Shown one piece after another: positions 1-6,008 of a stretch of DNA of 9,812 nucleotides. This stretch comes from Pseudomonadota bacterium (GTDB taxonomy: Bacteria > Myxococcota > Polyangia > Polyangiales > Polyangiaceae), in NCBI GenBank assembly GCA_023419055.1, contig JAEZYO010000992.1, positions 1 to 9,812 on the forward strand. Reading direction: 5' to 3'. The notes under the pieces are model-generated. The model was not told the origin of the DNA and did no database searches. It was given only the letters and a program-made list of their open reading frames with translations. The position numbers were made by a program, and so were the translations under genes. Position 1 is the stretch's first letter; each line of letters begins with the position of its first letter.

Positions 1-594
1 TTGATGGACGAGCCGCTCGGCACCTTGGATTCCGATCAGAAGCTCAAGCTTCGCGAGTTCATCCGCGCACGGCAACTCGAGCTCGAGGTCACCACGATCT
101 ACGTGACGCACGACCAGGAGGAGGCGATGAGCCTCGCGGACCGCATAGTCGTCATGGAGGGCGGCAAGCTTCGCCAGGCCGGCACGCCGGCGGAGATCTA
201 CGATCGCCCGCGCGACCTGTTCGTGGCAAAGTTCGTCGGCAGCCCCGGGATGAACATCGTCGAGGGTGAGCTCCAGAGTGAAGGGTCGAGTTCGCTGTTC
301 GTGAGCCGCGGGGGCGCCCAGGTCGAAGTGCGCACCCACCTCGCCGCGGGCCCCGCGACGCTCGGCATTCGCTCCGAGCACGTTCACGTGCACCCTGCGG
401 GTGAGCTCTCGGGCAGGGTGGTGACCGACGAGTACCTCGGCGCTTACCGCAATCTGCACGCGGAGTCGGCGCTCGGGCGCGTCGTCCTGCGCGGGGACGC
501 GGAGCGCCCCTACCACTACGGCGAGGAAGTGCGGTTCAGGCTGGATCCCGCGCAGATCGTGCTCTTCGATCAGCGGGGGCAGGCGGCGGCATGA
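1..594 (+). CDS. Sugar ABC transporter ATP-binding protein, 3' part (first of two)
   Basis: This is the C-terminal part of a MalK/UgpC-type ATPase that powers a carbohydrate importer at the inner membrane. The window opens inside Walker B (MMDEP followed by the D-loop GTLD). The first TTG is therefore almost certainly an internal leucine codon, and Walker A, the Q-loop and the LSGGQ signature lie upstream of the window. The H-loop YVTHDQ is visible at about residues 34-39, followed by the typical ADRIVVMEGG and AGTPAEIYDRP segment. A TOBE-type regulatory region with LGIRSEH follows from about residue 80 and ends in the usual DPAQIVLFD. The stop codon overlaps the next start as ATGA, so the two ATPases are probably translationally coupled. 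The substrate cannot be read from the sequence. Family assignment is firm and substrate class (sugar, polyol or glycerol phosphate) is inferred. Confidence 0.93.
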   Translation: MMDEPLGTLDSDQKLKLREFIRARQLELEVTTIYVTHDQEEAMSLADRIVVMEGGKLRQAGTPAEIYDRPRDLFVAKFVGSPGMNIVEGELQSEGSSSLFVSRGGAQVEVRTHLAAGPATLGIRSEHVHVHPAGELSGRVVTDEYLGAYRNLHAESALGRVVLRGDAERPYHYGEEVRFRLDPAQIVLFDQRGQAAA

Positions 595-1739
595 GCGCGC
601 GTCAGGTGTTCTTGGAAGCGCGCGGCGTCTGCAAGCGCCTGGGCGCGAAGCAGGCGCTCGAGAACGTCGACTTCGACCTTTACGAGGACGAGCTGCTCGT
701 GGTGCTCGGCGCGACGGGCGCGGGAAAGACGACGCTCTTGCGCGCCGTCGCGGGGCTCGCGCCGCCGGACGCGGGTCACGTGCGCATCGAGGGCCGTGAC
801 GTGACGTTCGCCGAGCCACGCGCGCGGGACGTCGCGCTCGTGTTCCAGAACTTCTCGCTGTACCCGCGCTTCAGCGTCCGCAAAAACCTCGAGTTTCCGC
901 TGCGAGCGCCGGGCCGGAGCGTGCCGGAAGCCGAGATAAAGCAGCGCGTCGAGTGGGCCGCCGACCTGCTCAAGATCACCCGCTACCTCGATCGCGACGC
1001 GGCGCGGCTCTCGGGGGGTGAGATGCAACGCGTGGCCATCGGTCGCGCCATCGTGCGCCGCCCGCGGCTGTTCTTGATGGACGAGCCGCTCACGAACCTC
1101 GACGCGAAGCTCCGCGAGTCGTTGCGCGTCGAGCTGCTCGAGCTCCGGCGCAAGCTCAAGACTCCGATGCTCTACGTGACGCACGACCAGGCCGAGGCGC
1201 TGTCGATGGCCGACCGCATCGTCGTGCTCTCGGAGGGCCGCGTGCTCCAGACCGGTACGCCACACGAGATCTACCGGAAGCCAGCCTCCCCGGCCGTCGC
1301 GGAGCAGCTCGGTCAGCCGACGATCAATTTGATTCAGGCATACCTTTCCGGCGGCCACTGGGTCACGAGCGACGGCACGCCCATCGCGCCAGCGCCCCCC
1401 TCCGCTCCCGAGCAGGTGTTGCTCGGGATCCGTCCCGAAGACATCTCGATCGAAGGCGGCGTTCAGGGGGCCGTGGTTCGAATGGTCGAGTACATGGGGC
1501 CCACCACCACGCTGCTCGTTCGCTGGGGCGGCTGTGACTTGCACATCGTGACCCGCGGGCAGAGCGCGCTCCGGCCGCACGACACGCTCTGGCCGCGCTT
1601 CGACCCCGCCCGGATCGTTTCATTTCCGGCGCTCACTCAGGAGACAAGCCATGTCCATTCGGAGTTTCGAACCCAAGTTCATGACGCTCGGCGTGCTGAC
1701 GGCGGCTCTACAAGAGCTGACGCCGCGCGCCGTGCGTGA
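591..1739 (+). CDS. Sugar ABC transporter ATP-binding protein, complete (second of two)
   Basis: A complete 382-residue ATPase of the MalK/UgpC family. Walker A is GATGAGKT (residues 40-47), the Q-loop glutamine is Q86, the signature LSGGE is at 140-144, Walker B is FLMDEP with D164/E165, and the H-loop histidine is H198. The C-terminal half has the TOBE-type fold, with [12 protein letters not shown] and the closing FDPARIVSF. The start ATG overlaps the previous stop by 4 bp and has an AGG about 7 nt upstream. It is a paralogue of the preceding gene rather than a duplicate: the two differ throughout the TOBE region. Two adjacent ATPases suggest a heterodimeric motor, as in the Rhizobium GlpS/GlpT glycerol importer (analogy only). 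The conserved domain ends near residue 350. The last 29 residues are Arg/Ala/His-rich and lie over the start of the next gene. Confidence 0.95.
   Translation: MSARQVFLEARGVCKRLGAKQALENVDFDLYEDELLVVLGATGAGKTTLLRAVAGLAPPDAGHVRIEGRDVTFAEPRARDVALVFQNFSLYPRFSVRKNLEFPLRAPGRSVPEAEIKQRVEWAADLLKITRYLDRDAARLSGGEMQRVAIGRAIVRRPRLFLMDEPLTNLDAKLRESLRVELLELRRKLKTPMLYVTHDQAEALSMADRIVVLSEGRVLQTGTPHEIYRKPASPAVAEQLGQPTINLIQAYLSGGHWVTSDGTPIAPAPPSAPEQVLLGIRPEDISIEGGVQGAVVRMVEYMGPTTTLLVRWGGCDLHIVTRGQSALRPHDTLWPRFDPARIVSFPALTQETSHVHSEFRTQVHDARRADGGSTRADAARRA
1639..1643 (+). promoter_or_regulatory. Ribosome binding site AGGAG for the sugar isomerase
   Basis: AGGAG lies 7 nt before the ATG at 1651, inside the coding region of the upstream ATPase. 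It decides the isomerase start at 1651 over the in-frame ATG at 1681, whose nearest purine-rich stretch (GGAG at 1661-1664) is 16 nt away. Confidence 0.75.
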
Positions 1740-2892
1740 TCCCGATCCCGACCGTGCGATCGAAGACTGGCTCTTCTTCGCGCGCGAGCTCGGCGCCGAC
1801 GTGATTCAGCTCTCGGCCGCGCTGCACCCGACGGAGAGCGACGTCCCCGCGGAGGCCATGTTGGACCCGGTCGCGAACACGCTCGATCTGCGGGCACCTT
1901 TCGACGCCAAGCGTCGTGCGCGCGTGGAAGTGGCCATCAAGGAGTCGAAGGTCGGCATCGGCGACATCGCGTATTTCGACAACCTGCTCCACCACGACCG
2001 CGCGATTCGAGAGAAGAAGCTCGCCTTCATGCGCAGGGTCTTCGACGCGGCCGCGCTGCTCGGCCTACCCGCCGTGTGCGGGTTCGTCGGGCGCGACCAG
2101 ACGAAGAGCATGGATCAGAACCTCGAGGCGTTCGAAGCCGTCTTCGTCCCGCTCCTCCAGGAAGCCAAGCAGAGGGGCATCCGCTACCGAGTCGAGCAGT
2201 GCCCGATGCCGGGCTGGACCACGGGCGACAACTTCCACAACAACATCGGCTACTCGCCGGGTGCCTGGATCGCTTTGCACCGCATCTGCGAAAAGCACGG
2301 CGTGGGCGATCAATTCCGCGTCCACTACGATCCTTCACACTCCGTCCTCATGGGGCAGGACACGCGCTCCATCTTTCAGTTCTTGAAGGACAGCGGCTAC
2401 GCCTTCTTGATTGACGGCTTCCACGTCAAGGGCCAGGTCGTCGACGCGAAGGGTGTCTCGGAGTGGGGCTACGGCGGGCAGACCATGAACCGCGGCGATT
2501 GGGTGGGCGGCAAGCCTTCGGACCTTCCGGCGGATCAGCTCAACGCCTGGAAGAAGCAGACGGTGCTCTGCGAGCACGAGCTACCCGGCACGGCCCGCCA
2601 CGATCCGCTGGCCTACCTGCAGAACCGCAGCGTGGATTGGCTCGATCATCAGCTGTCGGCGCGCGAGCTCTTGCCGCTCGACCCGAAGACCACGCCGCTC
2701 ATCGTCGAGCACGAATACGGCCCGGCTCGCACTCAAGACCGAGAGAAGCTCAAGCCCATCTTGGCCGGCTCGCTCGCCTTCATCCGCAAGATCGACGAAG
2801 CGGCCGCCTGCATGCACGCCCTGCATCACGAGGTCTTGCCGGGTCAAGGCATCCCCGTCCAGGGCCGTGGCCGCGAGGCCTATCGCTCGTAA
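1651..2892 (+). CDS. Sugar isomerase/epimerase, xylose-isomerase-like TIM barrel
   Basis: A 413-residue cytoplasmic protein (no signal peptide) of the AP-endonuclease-2/xylose-isomerase-like superfamily, which interconverts aldoses and ketoses or epimerises ketoses using a divalent metal. The start [11 protein letters not shown] is the usual first strand. Probable metal ligands are E182 (VEQCPMPGW), D227 (HYDPSHS), H258 (GFHVKG) and E353 or E355 (IVEHEYGP). H230, three residues after D227, matches the D-x-x-H pair of D-tagatose 3-epimerase. The spacing between the third and fourth ligands is about 95 residues, against about 35 in D-tagatose 3-epimerase, so an insertion precedes the last strand. 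The good ribosome site and overlap with the ATPase gene place it in the transporter operon, so its substrate is probably the imported sugar or its oxidised form. The exact reaction is unknown. Confidence 0.85.
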   Translation: MSIRSFEPKFMTLGVLTAALQELTPRAVRDPDPDRAIEDWLFFARELGADVIQLSAALHPTESDVPAEAMLDPVANTLDLRAPFDAKRRARVEVAIKESKVGIGDIAYFDNLLHHDRAIREKKLAFMRRVFDAAALLGLPAVCGFVGRDQTKSMDQNLEAFEAVFVPLLQEAKQRGIRYRVEQCPMPGWTTGDNFHNNIGYSPGAWIALHRICEKHGVGDQFRVHYDPSHSVLMGQDTRSIFQFLKDSGYAFLIDGFHVKGQVVDAKGVSEWGYGGQTMNRGDWVGGKPSDLPADQLNAWKKQTVLCEHELPGTARHDPLAYLQNRSVDWLDHQLSARELLPLDPKTTPLIVEHEYGPARTQDREKLKPILAGSLAFIRKIDEAAACMHALHHEVLPGQGIPVQGRGREAYRS

Positions 2893-2913
2893 GGAGCTCG
2901 AGTCGATTCGAGT

Positions 2914-2934
2914 TTGCGGCGCAAGTTGCAGCAA
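2914..2934. promoter_or_regulatory. Two adjacent palindromes, possible operator
   Basis: The gap between the isomerase stop and the ThuA lipoprotein start contains TTGCGGCGCAA (2914-2924) and TTGCAGCAA (2926-2934). Both are palindromic around one central base, and the centres are 11 bp apart, about one helical turn. TTGC/GCAA half-sites recall sugar-responsive regulators of the LacI type, but no regulator gene is in the window and no convincing -35/-10 pair was found. This could also be chance. Confidence 0.3.
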
Positions 2935-3013
2935 GTTCGAAACATGAACACGAGCACGCGCCAGAACCCACCCTGCAACTGAAGCGCAGACGATGCGAGA
3001 GAGACCCGGATCC

Positions 3014-4111
3014 ATGAACAACAGAATCGCGCGAGAATCGTCGATCGGTCGACTGAGCTTGGCGGCCCTGATCGCGCTCGGCGCGACCTCGTGCTCGGAC
3101 CAATCGGCGAGCGAGATCAAGGGCTACGTCTTCGGAGACGTGAGCAACGGCGGAAAGCCCTCGAGCGGGGGCGGCACGAGCTCCGCGGGAGGTACGGGCT
3201 CGATGACGACCGGCGGCACCGGGGCCATGACCGGCGGAGGCACCGGCGGCACGGAGAGCTCGTCCGGCGGCAGCGGCGGGTCTGGTGATACGGGTGGCAC
3301 CGGTGGCACCGGTGGCACCAGTACGGGTGGTACCGGTGACACGGGCGGTACCGGTGGCACGGGCCCGGTCCCCACCGGTCACTTCAAGATGCTCGTGTAT
3401 CGCGAGACACGCGGCTACCACCACCCGTCAATCAACGCCGGCATTCAGATGCTGACGGAGCTCGCGGAGCCGAACGACTTCGAGTTCGAGGTGAGCGACG
3501 GCGATGAAAACGAGATCACGGACGACGTTCAGATCACGGCCGAAGACCTTGCGCCTTTCGACATCGTGTTCTTCTTGAGCCCGACCGGCGATGTCTTCGG
3601 TGACCCGTCTTCTCCCGAGCGAGAGGTCTTCAAGACCTTCCTTCTAGGAAAGAAGGCGTTCGCGGGAGTGCACGCGGCGACGGACACCGAGTACGAGTTC
3701 CCCTGGTACGAAGATCTGGTCGGTGAAATCTACGACGGGCACTCGACGGAGTCCCCGGTTCCGTCCGGCACGATCAACATCGAAGAATCGCAGCAGAACC
3801 ACCCGGCCATGGCCGGGATTTCGAGTCCGTGGACGCGGAACGAGGAGTGGTACAAGTTCCAGAACCGCATCGACTCGGGTCTGCCGGGTCTCACCATCCT
3901 CATGCGCTACGGCGGCGGCGCTTCCACGACGGGCCCCACCAACGGTCAGCCGCTCGCCTGGACCCGTTGCTTGGACGGAATTCGCTCGTTCTACACGGCG
4001 CTCGGGCACGAGTCGTCGGCGTTCAGCGAGCCGCTGGTTCGAAAGCACATCTTGGGCGGCATCTTGTGGGCTGTACGCCGGCTGGACGCGCCCAACGAAG
4101 CTTGCCCCTAA
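3014..4111 (+). CDS. ThuA-domain lipoprotein
   Basis: A 365-residue predicted lipoprotein. The start at 3014 gives a compact signal peptide (basic MNNRIAR, hydrophobic stretch about 14-25, lipobox ATSC with C27). The in-frame ATG at 2993 would add seven residues. A purine-rich GAGAGAGA (2997-3004) precedes the 3014 start. Serine after the lipid cysteine is compatible with outer-membrane sorting. Residues about 40-122 are a Gly/Thr/Ser linker of GGT units. Residues 123-360 form a complete ThuA domain: YRETRGYHHPS, GVHAATDTEYEFPWY (H220), EEWYKF (277-282) and SFYTALGH (H332). ThuA is a glutamine-amidotransferase-like fold tied genetically to disaccharide use (trehalose in rhizobia), and its reaction is not settled. 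Two cysteines in the last third might form a disulfide. Placement after the transporter/isomerase genes supports a role in the same sugar pathway. Which membrane holds it is inferred. Confidence 0.88.
   Translation: MNNRIARESSIGRLSLAALIALGATSCSDQSASEIKGYVFGDVSNGGKPSSGGGTSSAGGTGSMTTGGTGAMTGGGTGGTESSSGGSGGSGDTGGTGGTGGTSTGGTGDTGGTGGTGPVPTGHFKMLVYRETRGYHHPSINAGIQMLTELAEPNDFEFEVSDGDENEITDDVQITAEDLAPFDIVFFLSPTGDVFGDPSSPEREVFKTFLLGKKAFAGVHAATDTEYEFPWYEDLVGEIYDGHSTESPVPSGTINIEESQQNHPAMAGISSPWTRNEEWYKFQNRIDSGLPGLTILMRYGGGASTTGPTNGQPLAWTRCLDGIRSFYTALGHESSAFSEPLVRKHILGGILWAVRRLDAPNEACP
3148..3368 (+). repeat. Low-complexity GGT-unit coding repeat
   Basis: Codes for the Gly/Thr/Ser linker of the ThuA lipoprotein. 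It is most regular at about 3292-3365, where a 9-bp unit GGTGGCACC recurs with synonymous variants (GGTGGTACC, GGCGGTACC). The repeated ACCGGT sites are self-complementary. The linker most likely spaces the enzyme domain from the membrane. Length is expected to vary between strains through slippage. Confidence 0.8.
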
Positions 4112-4167
4112 CTCTTGTCTCTCGCGCCCCACTCAGACGGCGGGCGCCAAGGACAGGCGTCTCTTCA

Positions 4168-4200
4168 GCGCAGTGCCCGTAGGGCGCTCGCTGCGTTTTT
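4168..4200 (+). terminator. Terminator-like hairpin with T5, possible attenuator
   Basis: The outer arms CGCAG (4169-4173) and CTGCG (4191-4195) and the inner arms GCCC (4175-4178) and GGGC (4182-4185) with a GTA loop form an imperfect GC hairpin with a five-base bulge, followed directly by TTTTT (4196-4200). It is 57 nt after the ThuA gene and ends 8 nt before the porin ATG. No room is left for a separate promoter between it and the porin, so any transcript of the porin must include or start within the hairpin. It may end the upstream message or act as an attenuator. Confidence 0.45.
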
Positions 4201-4208
4201 AGGCACCC

Positions 4209-5600
4209 ATGAAGACATCCAGATCGCGTTTGGTCGAGCGCCTCGCTGCTTGCGCGGCGTTGGCAGGCAGCACCCTCCTCCCCTCCACGGCAGCCGCCGA
4301 CGTTCCCGTCGCCGAAGTGAACGGCTGGACCATCAGCACGAACGGCCGAGTAAATGGGTTCGTGTCCCACGTTTGGGGCCAGAATCGGCCCGCGGGGCTC
4401 GACAGCCTCAACTGGGTCGGGTTCAACGAGAACACCGACACGGCGGAGGCGGGACCGGACAACGAGCTCGATCGAACTCGCATTCGCTCGGGTTACGTGC
4501 CGACCAATTTCGCGCTCATGGTGAGCAAGCAGCTGTGGCCTGACCTGAGAGCGCTCGCGCGCGTGGAACTCGGGCTACAGATCACGACTCAGTCGCCCTC
4601 CGCGATCGGCGATCACACGTGGCTCGAGCCGAGAGACGCCTACCTGGACCTCGGCGGGAGCTGGGGCGGGCTGCGCGTCGGACGCGCCTTCGGGTTGTTC
4701 GGTCGAGGCAACTTGTTCATGAACTACGAGCTCGGCCACGCCTACGGCGTGGGCTTCCCCTGCTCGTACGCGACCATCTTCGGCGGCGCCTGCGGTCACG
4801 TCGGCTTCGGCACGATCTACCCCGATCACCGCGCCCAGATCAGCTACTCCACTCCGAAGGTCGGAGACGTCTTCCAGCTCACGGCGGGCATCTTCGACCC
4901 TCGCACGATCCCCACGAAATCGTTTCTTCAAACGCCCTACCCTCGCGTCGAAGGGGAAGCGAACCTCGACTACCACCCGCAAGAGGGGTGGGGGTTCAAG
5001 GCCTGGGCCAACGGCATGTGGCAAGAGGTCGGCACGACCGCCAATGTCACGGATCCGAACACCATGGTGACGGAGAAGCAGGACTTCTCGCTCACCGCCT
5101 ACGGCGTCGGTGCCGGCATTCAGGGCGACTTCGGACCGATTCAGCTCGGCGCCACCGGACATTTGGGTGAGGGCATGGATGGTTTCCAGCTCTTCCCCTT
5201 CAACCCCATCTACGTCAGCCTCGCGCCGGAGCACCCGTACGAGGCCAAGTTCCGGCCAACGAAGGCCTATCTCATCCACCTGGCGGCGCACTTCACCAAA
5301 GAGGGTTGGGTCTCCCTCGGCTACGGTCAGTCGCTCTTCGATCGAGTCGAGGGCGATCCGCCCATCGAGACGCTGGATCAAGCTCCGCTGCTCCGACGTC
5401 AGACGGGCATTTCTGCCGGCGTCTACTACCGCCTCGCGGGCAGCGTCGTGTTCGGCGTGGACTACTTCAGGGCCAGCTACGGCTTCGACGATCGCTACAT
5501 CACGCCTCCGCCGGGTTCTCCGGAAGGAGCGTCGGCGGCGATCGTGAGCTCGCATCAGACGGTGCACGCGCTCAACGCGGGTACGACGCTCGAGTGGTGA
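4209..5600 (+). CDS. Outer-membrane porin-like beta-barrel protein
   Basis: A 463-residue exported protein. The signal peptide (MKTSRSR basic end, Ala/Leu core) has a good cleavage site after A30 in STAAA-DV. The start is fixed by an in-frame TAG at 4200-4202 with only two codons between. Only a weak AGG (4201-4203) is available as a ribosome site. The mature part alternates polar and aromatic residues as in beta strands, carries a porin-like motif at about residues 140-160 (EPRDAYLDL, then GLRVGRAFG) resembling the segment before the constriction loop of general porins, and ends in tryptophan (TTLEW), as barrel proteins commonly do. Two cysteines, C185 and C195, lie in the next loop-like segment. 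Its likely job is diffusion of the sugar across the outer membrane. Specificity cannot be read, and the exact porin family is less certain than the barrel assignment. Confidence 0.82.
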   Translation: MKTSRSRLVERLAACAALAGSTLLPSTAAADVPVAEVNGWTISTNGRVNGFVSHVWGQNRPAGLDSLNWVGFNENTDTAEAGPDNELDRTRIRSGYVPTNFALMVSKQLWPDLRALARVELGLQITTQSPSAIGDHTWLEPRDAYLDLGGSWGGLRVGRAFGLFGRGNLFMNYELGHAYGVGFPCSYATIFGGACGHVGFGTIYPDHRAQISYSTPKVGDVFQLTAGIFDPRTIPTKSFLQTPYPRVEGEANLDYHPQEGWGFKAWANGMWQEVGTTANVTDPNTMVTEKQDFSLTAYGVGAGIQGDFGPIQLGATGHLGEGMDGFQLFPFNPIYVSLAPEHPYEAKFRPTKAYLIHLAAHFTKEGWVSLGYGQSLFDRVEGDPPIETLDQAPLLRRQTGISAGVYYRLAGSVVFGVDYFRASYGFDDRYITPPPGSPEGASAAIVSSHQTVHALNAGTTLEW

Positions 5601-5612
5601 CGGCGCACCTTC

Positions 5613-5642
5613 TCGGGTGACGTCACGGAGCGCCTCACCCGA
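5613..5642 (+). terminator. Stem-loop after the porin gene
   Basis: Perfect 8-bp arms TCGGGTGA (5613-5620) and TCACCCGA (5635-5642) enclose a 14-nt loop, 13 bp after the porin stop. TGACGTCA at 5618-5625 is a competing palindrome. There is no T-run, so this is a weak terminator candidate or an mRNA 3'-end stabiliser. Confidence 0.4.
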
Positions 5643-5682
5643 CGGCGAACCTCGAGACCGCTCACGTGCCGCAAACGAACGC

Positions 5683-5703
5683 GTCCCGGTACGGCGCCGG
5701 GAC
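5683..5703 (+). terminator. Second stem-loop after the porin gene
   Basis: Perfect 7-bp arms GTCCCGG (5683-5689) and CCGGGAC (5697-5703) enclose a 7-nt loop. The stem is strong and compact but has no following T-run. With the previous hairpin it probably marks the end of the porin transcript. Confidence 0.4.
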
Positions 5704-6008
5704 TCGGCTGAGCGCGGACACCACCTCGTAGTGCACCTGCGCACGGGCGAATCACATTTCAATCTGAGCTGGCCCGCGTTGCGGGGCTCGCGCAGCCGAT
5801 CACCCACTGACTAGTAGCGTGAGTGACCGATGTCGGATCAACGAGCTTCGTGCAGCGCTCGTTTCACTTCGCCAGCGTGTCCGGCGCAGGGCGCAGCCTT
5901 GTAAAAAGTAGGCGTCGGGAGCGCAGCGTTTCCAAGCCGAGCCAATCAGCTCGTGAGTCCTCGAAAACATGATCGACGATGACGGCGTGACGATACCTAA
6001 CGATCGAC

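Larger units (their letters stand above)
5601..6008. other. 408-bp intergenic region with hairpins, no gene seen
   Basis: The region between the porin and GH31 genes holds two GC-rich hairpins near the porin end (listed separately). The small palindrome CCGATGTCGG at 5827-5836 and a direct repeat GATCGAC at 5971-5977 and 6002-6008 were also noted. No convincing protein gene, structured RNA or canonical sigma-70 promoter was recognised. The GH31 promoter should lie here. Confidence 0.6.

Noticed and set aside
1..3. TTG at position 1 as the start codon of the first ATPase
   Set aside because: The next residues are Walker B and the D-loop, so a true protein must begin well upstream. This TTG encodes the Walker B leucine.
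570..1580. 336-codon open frame on the minus strand
   Set aside because: It lies antisense to the well-supported second ATPase, has Arg/Glu/His-rich composition with no recognisable domain, and is typical of GC-rich antisense frames.
2993..2995. ATG at 2993 as the ThuA lipoprotein start
   Set aside because: In frame, but it adds an acidic/basic stretch before the signal peptide and has a poorer ribosome site than the ATG at 3014. It remains possible.
3124..3375. Minus-strand Pro/Val repeat protein (PPVPPV units)
   Set aside because: It is the reverse complement of the GGT linker repeat of the ThuA lipoprotein and has no independent support.
5770..5782. Sigma-54-like TGGCCCGCGTTGC upstream of GH31
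   Set aside because: The GG and GC elements are two bases closer than the required spacing, so it is not a valid -24/-12 promoter.
4575..5807. 410-codon open frame on the minus strand
   Set aside because: Antisense to the porin, dominated by Arg/Val/Glu, with no domain or signal. It is a codon-bias shadow.
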